A stretch of DNA of 64,000 nucleotides from Ifrita kowaldi (taxonomy: Eukaryota > Chordata > Aves > Passeriformes > Cinclosomatidae): NCBI GenBank assembly GCA_013398055.1, contig VZRS01000290.1:186001-250000 (forward strand). The letters run 5' to 3'. The translations under genes and the position numbers were made by a program. A model generated the notes under the pieces. The model made no database searches. It saw nothing but the letters and a program-made list of their open reading frames with translations, and was not told the DNA's origin. This document shows, piece by piece, positions 36,293-49,472 of the stretch (positions are counted from its first letter, which is position 1; each line of letters begins with the position of its first letter).

Positions 36293-39200
36293 GCAGACCC
36301 ATCAGGAGGTATAATAAGTCTACTGCTGGAAAGATTTTCTATTAGGTGGAAGGCAGTTTGCCATATTTGGGAGATTTTGCAAAATCTTTTTTCAACATTT
36401 TTCCCCACCACCAGTATGTTCACTGCACAAGCTATCTAAGCAATAGTCTGAAAAATAATTGTAAAAGTTATTTTGATAACAATCAAGTTGGCTGAGTATT
36501 TCTCCAATGCACAGATCTCTCAATACTTCAAGTACAGGCAATTCAAGCAGAGCCAAGGGAAAGCTTTAGCTGCTTTCAGCCCATAACTGAATGGATAGGA
36601 AGATGCACTTCTGCACATGCTTATTTATACCTTAGTTTCTTCAGTGATATCTAGCCATATTTCATCTAGGATTCATATAAACTGTTTTTAAAGATCAATC
36701 CAAGATCATGTGATTTTTGACAGAGGAAATTCTATTTATTTTCTAGGAATGCGAGATTCATAAGAAAGTCTTGATTCTGAAACTCAGAACTTCATTGAGT
36801 GGCCATGCTGGAATCCCAAATCTCCTCACCCAGATGGTATTTGTCAAGAACCATAGCTGTAGTCACAGATGTAACCAAGCAGGAATCCAGTTCCAGTTCC
36901 CGCTCCGTTTCCTGCACTTCCCAGGGACTGTATTGTCTGGAAGTCAATGCACAGGGACAACCAGCGAATAAACACTATACCCAAGGAAATTTGCCACATA
37001 AGCCTTTTGAAATTCGATCTCATAGTGTTTTTCTGATGTGAGAGAGTGCTACTCAACAGGTATCACAAGTCAAGCTCGAGTCTTTGCCCTTTTAGTTTCC
37101 ATGAGCAGGATCAATAAAAGGCTCTGCAAAACACTAGATTATAGGCTGAGCAGGCTGGATGCAGAAGCCAAATTAACAACCTGCCATGGTGTAGAAAGCT
37201 GCAGATTTGCTCTGATGAATGGAGCTCATAGTAATTATTTTTTTTTTCGGAGTGCGAATTGAAACATTATTGTACAACTATTAGTTTCCAGGAAAAAAAT
37301 GTAATTGCTTCTAGATGCTGCTCGCTGTTTTCAAGAGCTCTTTAACCTTTAACTTTTTCAGTACAAAGGAAGCCTTGCTGTGCAGTGAATCTAACAAGAC
37401 CATCATTTATAGTTGGCAGAGTTCATTAGTCAGTCGTAACAGTTTAATTATTAGCATTTTAATGCATGAGTGTTTAACTAGACAGAACAACAGTCTTTTA
37501 GGTACAGCTTGAGACTTCTTAAAAGAAAACCAACTAATTGGTGGTGTTGTTTATACTGTGGCTCAAATTAGACAACCAAAATTCAAGAAATTTAGAGTCA
37601 GATTTTGTCACCCATTAAATTAACATTCTATTTGATGGCCCTTTCAGTACATTTCAGCTTTAATGAAAATATGTCTCTTTTTAGGAATAAAAACTCTTTC
37701 ATCCTTTGTGCCTTAAAAAATAGTTTTGGTGAACTGGGCAAGGCCAATTCCTTCAGTTCAGCCCCTGCCTCAGAGTTTTGTTTGGCTCTAAGTTGATTTC
37801 TCTTCAAGTTGTCTCTGCTTCCAGTAATGAAGGTACAGTGTCAGCCATGGGACAGGTTAGTGGTTATCTGAGGTGAATGAATAGTTTGCAAATTAAAAAT
37901 TTGCTTATATTTGAAAAGCCCAATGTTGTACAAAAGATTTTTTTTTCATTTTATTTAAATGTTTTCATCAATCTATTTTTCATTTTTTGAAAAACATTCA
38001 ATGAAAAGTTTCTTCTCTACAATTTAAAATAATTCTTCAGTTTGATTTTATTTTCTAGATTTTGCTCTTGATTTAACCCCTGTAGGAGCCCATTTTTTTT
38101 CTCTCCCCTTTTTTTAATGGATTGCTGGAAATAGCAGTTGTGTGGGAGCTCGAGGTCTGAAGGGGGCTCTTTGGGAACAGGTTAGATTGCTTGGGAGATC
38201 AAAGGAAGAGAACTAAAAAAATGTGGATGCTTATCAGAACAGCACTTCCGGACCCTCAAAGAATCTCATTTCTGACTGTGGACCAAAGGAAAATATGTGA
38301 ACGTGGGTTATCTTTGTCATCGTGGCATGGCAGGTTAATGGTGCTGGCAGAACATGGACTAAGAAATCCTACAGTGTTGTATTGTCCCATGGGAGTGATG
38401 CCACGTCTTGCAGCGTGCAGATGGTGAGGGATAACTTCTATTAGTCCTTTTCAATCTCTGTTACACTGTGACCAGCAAATAAGGCATGACACCATTCCCT
38501 CCTTTCATCCACCTTTGTTCTGCTTTCCCTCTGATCCTTCCTTCCTCCCTTCCCATCCCTTCCTCTCTCCTCTGGAACACGATGTCCTCGGATTGAAGTG
38601 ACGTATGAGCTAATAAGATATAGAGCATTGGTTCGTAGCATTTTGTTAGGTAAAAGGGAAGTGTGCAGATAGATTGGCTGATTATTTTTGTAAATCCTGG
38701 AGCTCCCAACTGGTGTAAGTTAGTGGTCCTACACTGGTACATACCGTGATGAATCTGCATGGGATCCCCCATGAACTGAGGGCATGTCTTACCCCAAGGG
38801 CAGTGAGTGGCGTCTGCAAACCACAGGGTGCCCTGAATGCTGGTAAATTATGGGATTCCAAGGGCTGAACCCTCAGTTTCTTCTCCATAATCTGGCAGGT
38901 GAATGTGCATGGCTAAAAAAGTTCTGCAGAGTCTCAGTGGATCTATGGGGCGATGCTACCGGCAAGATCTTTTTTAACTTTTCCTGATAAACAGACTGTC
39001 TGTCTGCAGCATTCCTGCGTTTTCTGGATGATGAAATGTGTTGCAACAGGACTTAAGTATCATTTAAAAACTGTCCCTGCTAACAATTTATTGCAGACAG
39101 GAGTGTTACATCATATTTACAAGGTTAAATTAGAAGCTCCTGGTTTTACGGAAGGAAGAAATACCTATTCAGGTCGAGCGTATAATGACACCTATCCAGT

Positions 39201-39869
39201 TTCACAAACAGTTTATTAGAACTCATCAGTTTCAGCAGGATATTTAGAATCAGAAATAAACATTTGTTGTGGAAATGCCTTTTCCCTCAACATTTCCAGA
39301 CACAATGTGTCTTTAGTCAGACAAAGGGCTTTTATTTTTGAGAAGTGGTATTTCAGAGCTGGAAATGCCAGCTCCGTGGTGCTGAGATGTAGTTTCTGGA
39401 AGTCTCTTCCAGATGTGAAGCTTTAAGGAATTAAGTTATATTGGGAGAATGGATTATCCCTCGTGGAGAGCATTTTATCTCCTCATTAGGAAGCCCAGGT
39501 GATAGAGAAGAATGGGAGAAAGAGATGCTTATACAAAATGCTTCAAATCACAAAACAACAGGGAAAGACTGTCAGATAATGCACTCATACTCCTGTAAAG
39601 TGTTGGACTATGATTAATATGTCGTCATTTAAACAAATGATTGGATAAAGAAGAACAAAAAGACAGAGCAAGCCTGGATTGTCCACATTCAGCATGTTGA
39701 GAGAGCCACTAAGCAAATGACAATGTTCTGATGGCAGACTGACTCCATACATCCAGCCAGCTTCCTGACAAAGGAATGCCACCTGATCTCTTGGTCGTGG
39801 ATTTTTACACTATTTCTGCTGTTGTTTTTCTTGATTTCTGCTGCCACTGTCCATCTGATTATGCTTTGT
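36293..39869. other. Non-coding unique DNA
   Basis: AT-rich, with open frames up to 103 codons that overlap on both strands and no family resemblance. No repeat identified. Confidence 0.5.
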
Positions 39870-39923
39870 CTGTGTGTGAGAGAGAGTGGGAGAGAGAGAG
39901 AGAGAGAGAGGAGAGTGTGTGTT
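39870..39923. repeat. Compound (TG)/(GA)n microsatellite
   Basis: TGTGTGTGAGAGAGAG, then GGGAGAGAG units, then GAGTGTGTG form an interrupted compound dinucleotide repeat of about 54 bp. Confidence 0.9.
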
Positions 39924-40907
39924 TTGTACATATCATCAGATTTGAGCTTGCCCTCTGAGGATATCAGTGTCCTAATTAGCACAACAGTATTATGCAAAAG
40001 GTAGAAGCATTTCTGGTTCCCTTTAGTCACAGAGGGCTTGCTTATCCTACACACTCTTGTCTCAGAACAAGGGAAGTTTGTTCCTGGTGTAGCTGATTGG
40101 TGTCCCCTCCCTGTGAACGGGACACTCGTTCCCCTTGGGAATTCCTCTTGAGCTTTAAATAAAGTGCCAGCCTGGTTTTCTATAGCCCTATTTACATCTG
40201 TGTCACCGTTTGTTTGCTGCTGGAGTCAAGGCTACAGGTGACACAGAAAAACAGACCCCGGTGCACAAAGACTTGTAAAATACCCTGTGTTGGCTGTAGT
40301 TTTTGCCTGTGTGAAAGGGAGAGCTGATGTTTGTCCGTGCTGGAGGTCCAGATGTTAAGACATGGATAAAAGCTTGTTAGGGTTGCAGAGGAAAGCACTC
40401 AGAAATCACAAAATGTCAAAGCTAAGGCTCACTTATAAATCCATCCTTCTTTAAGGCATGAATACCAGAGTAGGCAGCTTTTAATTACACAGCCACGCTC
40501 TGTTTTTCCTAGATGTACATGTGAGGTAGAGTGACTCTGAGTGCACATATATAGAGCTGTGCAGTCTGGGAGAGCATATATTAAACCCCTTTTTCTTACC
40601 CATAAATAGAGATGATTCCAAACCAAAACCCTAGCTTCAAGCTAGCTACAGACCTTAGGGAATTCAAAATCAGAATCTGGATTTGGATCTGAATTTAGCA
40701 GCTTAGGCCCATCTGCAATAAATACATACAGGATGAAATGTAGATAACTGAGATATAAGGCTATATAGACTTCAAAGTGCCTCTGATAAAATCATGATAA
40801 CCACAAGAAAGAAATGGTGTGTGATCTCAGATGAGATATCCCCAAGATGTCTATACAGCTTAATTTTCCCACATTGTGTCCTTTTATCTTCAATGGATAA
40901 AAGGTGA
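39924..40907. other. Non-coding unique DNA
   Basis: No gene recognised. An AATAAA hexamer at 40158-40163 follows a GC-richer stretch, but no LTR or transcript end can be defined around it. Confidence 0.45.
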
Positions 40908-40925
40908 ATTATTATTATTATTATA
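40908..40925. repeat. (ATT)n trinucleotide repeat
   Basis: Six ATT units in a row, read directly. Confidence 0.85.
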
Positions 40926-40989
40926 GGCAGTGGAGTAGTAACGCCTGTTATTCAGGTTGTCTAACACTTTCCATTGTTCCCCCTCTAGT

Positions 40990-41720
40990 CACTCATAACT
41001 TTTGCAGACTTTAACTTTTCGAGCTGGAGTTTCCCATACTTGGTGTTTGCCTCAGGTTGAATTTGATGGAGAATAGGCATTCTGCTTTCAAGACTGCAGC
41101 AACAGTGGTGGCAATAAATCATGTCAACATTTGCTTCTGCATTTGTAAAGTGTCATTTTGAGATAGCTGGGGAGAGGACAAGGGAGCAAGCAAACAGACA
41201 ACTTTAAAAGCCTGCACCACCACATTCACCTTATCAAAGAGTGATCATGTTAAACTTCGAGTGACAGAAAGTCAGGCAGCAGGTGGGTGGGAGATAAAGG
41301 AGGGAATGGCATTTGTCACGTGGTGGCACCTGTGCTTTGCCTCTCATAACCACAGCCCCTGCCTCAATGGAGTAATCCACCTGCTTTAATATCTCTAAGA
41401 TTCAGTTTTCACATAGCAATGCAAAAACATAAAAGAGGTCTAAGTCTGAGAAATCTGCACAGCCTGAGCTGTCCCACATTCCCCACCCAATCAGCAGATA
41501 GGAGCTGTGCTCAGCCAGCCTGCCATGCTAGCTGATAATTATTGTTGTATTAATTGGTGCTGTCCAGACTAGACAGAATGTAAAAGATCCCACTGTGTCC
41601 AATAATTAATGTTTTTCCCTCACTGCAATGTCATTAATAAGGGGTTCCTCCAAGAAACAAGTAATTGGATGGTTCAGCTTCATTAGGGTATTTTTAGATA
41701 AGGTTTGGTCTAGAGACATA
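40990..41720. promoter_or_regulatory. Candidate regulatory block rich in homeodomain/SOX cores
   Basis: Complex sequence with no repeat has a cluster at 41531-41680: GATAATTATTGTTGTATTAA followed by TTGG, TCCAATAATTAATG and CAATGTCATTAATAAGG. These contain multiple TAAT/ATTA cores and an ATTGTT SOX-type core. Such clustering is typical of developmental enhancers but is also favoured by AT-rich composition. Conservation is unknown. Confidence 0.25.
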
Positions 41721-44551
41721 TAGGAAAGCTTATTATGTTTATTTAGACTGTATTATCTATTGCTAATGTGTTATACTGATTTTGTATCTTCCACATTCTC
41801 AGGGATTGTAATGATAAAAGGAATGCACAAATTATAATTTAAATGAACAGAAATACTGCCTTTAATTTAGCTATTTTGAAATGATGAACAAAATTTCATC
41901 TCAAAATAAATATCACCAGTATCCTATAAATCTCCAGTTTTCTCAGAGACACGCAAAGCTATTGTCACAGGAAGACAAAAGTCAGATTTTACTAATTAGA
42001 GATGAGCATAGTGGAGTGCTCTCATTTTGGCAATTATCTGAGCAGCTTTGGAAACTGGAATGTGTAAATCTGGGCTTGGAAATGACTTTGAAAAGAAGAC
42101 TGAGGGGCTTTTTCAGGGGTATCATTTACACAGTCATGTATGACTTTATTATTCTGCAAAGATGCCTTGGGAATCTGACTCACATGAAAACTTGATATGC
42201 AAGTGAGCCGTAGACCAGGATGTGGCGGATTTACACAGGAAACATATATGGCTAGTCAAAACAGCTCTGTTTTACCACAAAGGAGCTTTGCACATGCTTT
42301 GCAAGGATTTTATGTGGGAGCTTATTCCTGAACATAGCACACAGCCAGTTTTTCACAAACCAAAGTTACTCTAGTTAAATTTTTTTGGAGCAACTTAGCC
42401 AAACTGGTCCCGTTCACAGCTGCATCCTCCTTAATCTCATCACAAGACACAGCTCTCCCACTAGGAAATAATAATCCACAGTTTAGTGTCTGTATTATAC
42501 TTAGTGCAAACACAAGAGACTGCATTCATCCCAAAGTAATTCTCTAAATATGAGAAATCTTGTTACAACAGGGATGCACTTGGCCCAGAGGGTGTCAGAT
42601 AGTGAAATGGGCTCATCACGCCATGCTACATAAAAGCAAAGGAAAACATCATCAGGGAAACTACTCAGAGACTTAGATGAGTTCAGTTGATCCTTACTAA
42701 GTTATTGTGTTGGTCAGCATTTTCAGTGAGTTGTACAAAGGATATTGAGCCAGGATCTCATCTCGAGTATTTACAGATCTAGAGCCATTGCATTAACTTC
42801 TCACTGTGGCAAATGAAAGAATTTGCCTCCTCCCTCCCTGCCAGATACATCTTTGCCAAGAATGCTGCATATTGATAGCTCTGAGCAAACTGTTGCCATC
42901 AGTACTATTTTAAAGACAAGAATTCTTATGAACAATACGCAGGACTTGTCCAGACAAATGTCTAAACCTGTCACAGTAAGTTCACCTCACAAAGAAGTGG
43001 ATGCAGCTCCAGCAAAGTCACCATGTCATAATTTTCTATCGTAATGGGATGTGATTTTAGCTATCATATTTCATTAGCATAAATTATCTTAAAAAGGCAC
43101 AGAATTTAGTTTCCTGCTCGTGGCCTGCCCCAATGTCTCTGGACCCCTGTCTGCTGCAGGGTAGTAGAGAGGAAATCACATGTAATTCTGCTGAACTCAG
43201 GGGTGTTACACCAGCACAAATCACAGCACAATAATGTCCTCGGTGTCCCGGGCTCCTCAATAAGATTCACAAAAGTAAATTCCATTAGCATGTGTAGAAA
43301 TATGTCTTTCTCATAATGATATGACTATAAACTTTTGTACTTGAGACCGGTAGCAGAGAGACCCCTTGAAAGCCAGATATTGATAGCTTGCTTTGTGTTT
43401 AAAGATGTCAACAGAATACAATGGTTCTCAGCATCCCTATTAGTTATCTTTAGTAAGAGAGAAGAAGATTTAAAGTAAGGGAATGAGGTTTGCAATGCAA
43501 CAAGATAAAGTCATCTCCTGCAGTCTAGAGGATTTCTTTAATCTTATTTTTAGAGAAGAGCTGAGGAGCTTTTGCAAAACCGGCTTGTTTGGATTCAGTT
43601 CCTATTTTATCTCATCCACGAAAGTTTAGAGTTGAAGTGGGAAACAGATAAAAGTTTGAGCAAACTGAGGTGGTTTTACATTGCACTCATCAACCTTCTT
43701 AATCTGGGTTTGCTTTTGTAAAACCAGTTTTAATCCAGATCTCTCCTTATCCAGTCTACCAGAACATGAGGGATGCTACAGAAGTTTGGAATTAAGAGAA
43801 TTTTTTTAAAAGTTATATTGTCTTCTAGTTTGTGTCTAGAAAGTTGTTGAGGGTTTTCCTTTTTTTTCACTGACAGTAGAAGGGATCACAAGGGGTCATT
43901 ACTTATAGTCATAAGTAAAAATATTTCATTTAGATTCTTTCATGAGGGAATTTCTCCCAGAATTAATTTTGCCCAAGGAAAATTTCAGCATTAGAAAAGG
44001 ACCTCTTTTACTTTAGAGGATTTTTCTAATATTTCAACCAATAAGAATACTTTGGATCCAAAAGAGAAAGGTAATTTTCCATATTCAGAAGCTAGTCTGC
44101 ATTTTACTTTTCAGGCCCCTGATCTTAGTTAACAGAAAAGCATCTCTGTATCCAGAGAGAGTTTATCTGTCACTAGGAATAGTCAGGTGGAATGGGAGTG
44201 AGAGAGAAAATATCTTCATTTTAGCCCTATATAATACAATCAAGACTCTGTTTTTCCTTTTTCCAGCATGATATAAGAGATTTATCACTGAAGACTTTTG
44301 CTAGGAACATCTTCTTGCACGATGGAATCAGTTATCTGCTCTAAAATAGGCAATAGTCCAAACAACAGGGGGGAAAAACTCTTCAGAGAAAGTTTTTATA
44401 AATTAACAATTTCTGGTTAGCATGGCAATGGCTCCTCATGACCCTGATTCCAAGCTCCCAGAGCTGTCAAAGAACCACCAAACTTCTACATTTCTCATTA
44501 GCCATTGCAGTAACTAAATGAAGCATGAAAGTTTATACATTTTACTGCAGT
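41721..44551. other. AT-rich unique DNA
   Basis: No gene recognised with confidence. One minus-strand frame at 42322-42465 behind an acceptor-like site is listed separately. No repeats were identified apart from short A/T runs. Confidence 0.5.
42322..42465 (-). other. Weak exon-like minus-strand frame
   Basis: On the minus strand TTATTATTTCCTAG precedes an open run starting GRAVSCDEIKEDAAVNGT and ending at a TAA stop at 42322-42324. The acceptor is plausible. A frame of about 47 codons is not significant alone, and I do not recognise the peptide. Confidence 0.1.
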
Positions 44552-44587
44552 CATTCACCATGGCCTTTGATCAAGGAAAACATTTCC
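44552..44587 (+). repeat. 36-bp direct repeat, copy 1
   Basis: The segment starts CATTCACCATGGCCTTTGAT and ends GGAAAACATTTCC. It matches the segment at 49437-49472 at 34 of 36 positions, differing only at the two bases after CATGG. The flanks do not match. Two such long matches 4.9 kb apart are far above chance, so they probably derive from one dispersed or duplicated element. I recognise no family. Confidence 0.8.
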
Positions 44588-46970
44588 CGTGCGTGTCCCC
44601 TCCTTCTCTTCGGGGAGAAACAGGTAAATCAACACTCATCTTTCTGGATTGCCTTGCATTACCTGATTCATTCAATACTGCCAAATATTTTTGTCTGGTC
44701 TCCAAAAAGCTTCTGAGGAGAAACGTTAAAGTCCTGAAGGACCTCGGGCCTTTTCCAAAAGCCTGAGCATTCTTAGCATTTGTTCCTACGTCTCTAAAGT
44801 TCCTGCAGGCAAAGATTTACAAGCTCTGTCCTTTGCCTGATATTGTTCAACAAGGAGGCTGCTGGAAGAACAAGAAAGACAGAGTGGTTTAAAATGCCAG
44901 GAGTTAGAAGGTTATACCTACTTGTACATCTCCCTGCTATCAGCTTCAGCATCTTACGGATTTGTCAATGCTCTGCTGCAATGAGCTTGTGGATTCACAA
45001 CTGGAATGCTCTGGCTGAATTAGGAGAGAGTGTGCTTGGGTCCCTCATGGTCAAGGGGCTTGGAGCTGCAAAGTCAGTCTTGACACACTTTCAGAGTGTT
45101 TGCACGGACACAGGCTTGGCTTGCAGAGCCAAACACAGCAGTGATGACCAAAATCAGGTGCGTCTGCACCAGCCCCAAAGAGTGTGATCCACTTGGATCA
45201 GGCCATAGGGATTCAGAAGCTCCAGCCAATGTTGATATAATTTGTAAAGAGGAATAAAACCACAAACACCAGTAAGAACCATGATTCAGCAGCCTGTTTG
45301 CTTAACAGCAAAGGTCAGCTCTCCACAGCAGAGGCACACAGTAGCCTAGCTTAGTGTTCTGCCTTTTCTGTTCAAAATTACATGCCCTTAATTCTTCAGG
45401 AAGCCATTAGCTTACATGCCAATGGACTCATCCACATGTAACAATCAAGCTAAAATTTAAAAAGCCAAAATTAATGATTTCTCACACAGATTTTTTGTTA
45501 TTATTCCTCTCCTTACATACTTGGGATGCTCTCTAGCACTACCCACAGGGTCTGGGTACCTGCACCAGCACAATCCTACAGCATCACTCATTAAGTGCTC
45601 TAAACCCCAAATGCCTGTGTACACAGGTTGCTCTTTTCCCCCTGCTGTGTTGAGCACAAAGAAAATGCATTTTGATTACCAAAGGCATACATGATTGTCC
45701 AGCATTTCCTATTGTTTGTTGCAGCTTAATCTGACAACCCTTCTACGGCTATCACCCAACCAGACTGACTGCTTTGAAAATTTGTTTAAAAACAAATCCT
45801 CCATGCCTTGGGCAATCTGGACACCGACACTAACTGCTAAGAGAATGGAAAGAAACTTAGGAGGGAACATCCCCTTGTGCTCACTGCCAGCCCTTGAATT
45901 ACTGGGAAGGCATTCCTACAAAAAGGGCCTCCAGTCAAGTCAGTGAATGGAAGAGCTGCCTCCAGAAAAATCAATTCTGTGTGGTAAGAACCCAGTGCCT
46001 CTGTTCTGGAGGCCTCCCTTCTTTGAAGGCAAAAAATCAAATGAAGCTTCAAAACTTCATCTCATCTCTAAATTGTCATAAATCTTATTTGTTCTATGAA
46101 AGGAAACAGAGTAGGCTGAATGGGTAATCAATTGGCTGATGTGCTCTGGAAGTCCTGCAGCTTCCGAGTACAAGGAAAATCCCTTCCCATGTTTCCAGAA
46201 GGTATTTGTTTTTTACATTGCTTGGGGTGATCCCAGTTTTCACAAAGAGGAAATATCACATGCTGACACTTGTGGAATCATTTTTATTTACACATTACTT
46301 GATTGGAAAATGAGCCAGCTTTATTTCACGGGGATAGGCAACACCAGGAGGAAAAAGAAAGCAGGAATAAAACACACACTGATTGCAAATACAATAAATG
46401 ATACACAGGCATACACACAAAAAGGAAATTGAAGAATGGAATCTGACCCTCCTTGAAATGTAAACTGTATACAGATTTACTTCTAAAAATGAACAGATGT
46501 TTCTGAGATTAGGAAAAACTACTGTATAAAACCTCTGCTGGGTGCCTAATATTTTAGATTCCACAGCCCACGGTTCCTAAAGTCCACGTTTCAGAACTAT
46601 CTTTTCTCTAGTAAACTATGAAAGAGTCCAAAAGAAGCATAACTTCTTGCATCTCTCCAGTTCCTGATTTTTATATTTAGTTCCCAGCATTATCAGAGAT
46701 CATTTACTGGCATGAAACCCAGTAATCTGTCATCTCGTCCTGTAACATTGCATAACATTATCCTTGGCAGTCCTGGAAAGAAGACAAGCCTATTTGATAA
46801 ATAACACACATGTTTCCTCCAGCAAAATATGCACAGTCAAATTCTTCAGGCGACATCAAACATGATTGTAGTGAATGCATGTTGTTAGACTGATGAATAT
46901 ATATATTTTTTTTATTAAGGTTTTTTGCAGTGGACAAAGAACCTACAGAAGGAAACATGCAAGGTTTTAC
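44588..46970. other. Non-coding unique DNA
   Basis: Frames of 60-114 codons on both strands overlap without family resemblance. No mobile element identified. Confidence 0.5.
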
Positions 46971-47085
46971 CTTTTCTCCAAACTTTTGAACAGAAGCAGG
47001 CTGGAAGCCAGTCTTAAACCACTTACTGATTCCCTGGTAAAGAGGGTTTATAATACGTTTTACCCATTTCACACATGTCCAGTAC
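46971..47085 (-). other. Weak exon-like minus-strand frame with splice sites
   Basis: On the minus strand GTGCCTCTCTCAG (acceptor at 47087-47086) is followed by one base and 38 open codons (YWTCVKWVKR ... VQKFGEK), ending at AAG|GTAAAA. The peptide is protein-like but unrecognised. A 38-codon open run between splice-like sites is frequent by chance. It gains slight interest from the frame at 47.8-48.0 kb on the same strand just upstream. Confidence 0.13.
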
Positions 47086-47639
47086 CTGAGAGAGGCACTT
47101 CAGTGTAAATGTTACATCTGCTGCTCAATTCTCAAGTACCCACTCAAAGCCATGAAAGTACTTGATAAATTTTGATTTTTTTTTTATAAGGGTTATTTCC
47201 AAACAGAGCATTATTATAGTACCTTTCAACTACAATGTGTGTGTGGAAATGCTTCAATTAGTAAAATGTATGTTAGATTCAGGTGTCAAGGGACTTGGGA
47301 GATAGCTGATGGGAAGACTGCATCTGTATCATCAGTGCCTGATGATACAGCAGCAAGTAATACTTCTATATTCCTGTTTCTAGCAATCAGAAATGCCTCA
47401 TGGGTTTATGCATGCTTGCAGGTATTACAAAAATATTTTATTTTTGCATAATTGGAGACGTAAGAAGTGTGCACTCAGTCCCATGGTGTGATGTGAAACT
47501 CACTTTGGGGTTTCCCAAAGTACCAGAAGTAGCAAAATGTACTGGTCCCGTTTTCCAAAGAGAACTGCAAAACTCAGCCAGCCTTTCACAGCTTCCATAT
47601 TTAGCATATTTCTGAGCAGAATAGAACACATATTTAGCC

Positions 47640-47700
47640 AGATGTATATATTTATATGCATACACACACATATATATATTTATATACACATGCACACAAA
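47640..47700. repeat. Alternating AT/AC-rich simple sequence
   Basis: Interleaved TATATATTTATATGCATAC, (AC)n and TATATATATTTATATAC runs form about 60 bp of mostly alternating purine/pyrimidine with partial self-complementarity. Confidence 0.8.
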
Positions 47701-47801
47701 AGAGGTGTCGTACTGTGTTGGTGAACAGGCTTACTCCTGAAGTCTTGTGGGGTTTTTTCAATTAAATTAAACAAGTCGATTTAGGAGCTATCAAATGCAG
47801 T

Positions 47802-48065
47802 TTAGCGTTTTTTAGGCACTTCAGATGTGTGGTACTGACTCCAAAGAATATCAGCTATGCCTGGGAAATGTGTTTGTAATATTGATGCAACACTGCCCAC
47901 TGTTGTAGTGGCTAATGAAGAGATAAGCCCTGAAACAAAATGTTCCATGGACTCCTGCAAAAACTGAACTGCGAGTCTGCGATGAGTCCAGGGTAGAAAA
48001 ATGGGATACTTCTCTACTTTAAATATTTGCTTTTTACAGTAGCTGATTTCTGAAAAGTAACTCAA
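47802..48065 (-). other. Unrecognised 87-codon minus-strand frame
   Basis: The frame ends in TAA at 47802-47804 and its C-terminal half reads like protein: FVSGLISSLATTTVGSV, then FPGIADILWSQYHTSEVPKK. An acceptor-like CTACCCTGGACTCATCGCAG lies at about 47996-47977 on the minus strand, so it could be a terminal exon. No AATAAA lies closely downstream; the nearest one I noted is near 47437-47442 (minus). The length is within chance expectation and I do not recognise a family. Confidence 0.14.
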
Positions 48066-49436
48066 TGTTGCATCATTTATAACTCTGTTGAATGTAACTG
48101 TTATTTTTATCTAAAGTCTCTTTGACAAGTTGATGCTCTTATTAAGGCAATTTCATGGAAACAGATGTATTTCCTGATTTATATAGCTAAATAATTTCAC
48201 TTCCGTGTATATTTGTCTCTGAATAAGATCTTTAACTAGAATTATTCCACTGAAGCTGAGACACCAACTGTAAACTGGGTGGTTTTAATATGCAGAATTG
48301 ATAGAGTTACACATGTGAGCCAAAGACCACAAAAGTGTCTTCAAAACTCTTATATTACTTCAAGGAGGTTTGGATCAGACCAGGAATTCATGGGTAGAAC
48401 TTCATCTCAAATTATTTTAAAGACTTATTTACCCTCCTTTTTTTCTCCTAGGACTATTTGAAATCAGTATGTAGCTAAAAAAAGAGCCAGAAAATGAAAA
48501 TTACAAACAAAAGAGTGTTTGGGGTATTTAGAAATCAAAACACTGGTTTTAAATATATATGTGTAAGTACAAAGAGCACCTGGGCACATCCATACTACAA
48601 GGCAGGTGTCTAATGGAAATTATAGTGTTGCTAATTTACTCTGAGGCTTCTTGTCTATTTATAGCCTTCAAAGTACCTCCACTGCAAAGATGGGAGGCAC
48701 CACTGTGTGATTGCCTTTTTATGTGCATTCCATATGCAGTGCAAAATGATGTAATTGCTTGATTGTTCTTATTAGACTTTTACAATGTATATGAACATGT
48801 ATGGCATGGTACATAAATCTAGCAGGCAAAACAATCGGCATTAAAGCCTTTGTTTTCATTCACGAATGAATCCAATGCAGGGGTGGTGCCAGCACCAGTT
48901 GTTGTCTCGCCTTGTGATTTCCATTCTCTTGCTGTACCTGGAGTTGTACAAGTAAGGGCAAAATGAGTGATGTTTTCGGATGCCCAAAAGGCTGAAACAG
49001 ATCCTTCTGCTCCCAGCATGCTCCCGGCTGCCGGAAACCAGCAATTAACTTTGTAGGGCTCCTGAAGCATGGAAGATCCTGGAGATGCGGCACATGTTGA
49101 TCTAAACAACCTCCCACCGCTGAGGAGCAGGATGTGTTTGCTTTTGAATTATTTAGGAGCTTGTTATGTGAATTATAAATCAGCACTTTGCAGTGTTAAG
49201 TCTAATATTGTATGATTTTCGATTGATTAGGCAGGCTTTCAGAATCACCCACAAAGGTTAGGATAAAACAATACAGAATGTGTCAGTTTGTGTGCAGAGC
49301 TGGAGTTTCAAGCCATATGCAATAAACGGTGGGGAAAAGAGGCTTTCTTAGTTTAGTTTTTCTTCCAAAAACAGTAGACTGCTTTCCTTTTTACACACAA
49401 CTTTGTAAAGAGGTTTCTCTTGAGATGACAGAGTGA
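48066..49436. other. Non-coding unique DNA
   Basis: Overlapping frames on the minus strand at 48819-49186 (62, 96 and 108 codons, in different frames) reflect composition. No repeat recognised. Confidence 0.5.
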
Positions 49437-49472
49437 CATTCACCATGGTTTTTGATCAAGGAAAACATTTCC
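49437..49472 (+). repeat. 36-bp direct repeat, copy 2
   Basis: Second copy of the segment at 44552-44587 in the same orientation: CATTCACCATGG, two changed bases (TT for CC), then TTTGATCAAGGAAAACATTT and CC. Similarity stops at both ends. Confidence 0.8.

Noticed and set aside
40090..40180. GC-richer stretch ending in AATAAA, thought to be an LTR end
   Set aside because: No TG...CA termini, second LTR, primer-binding site or retroviral frame nearby.
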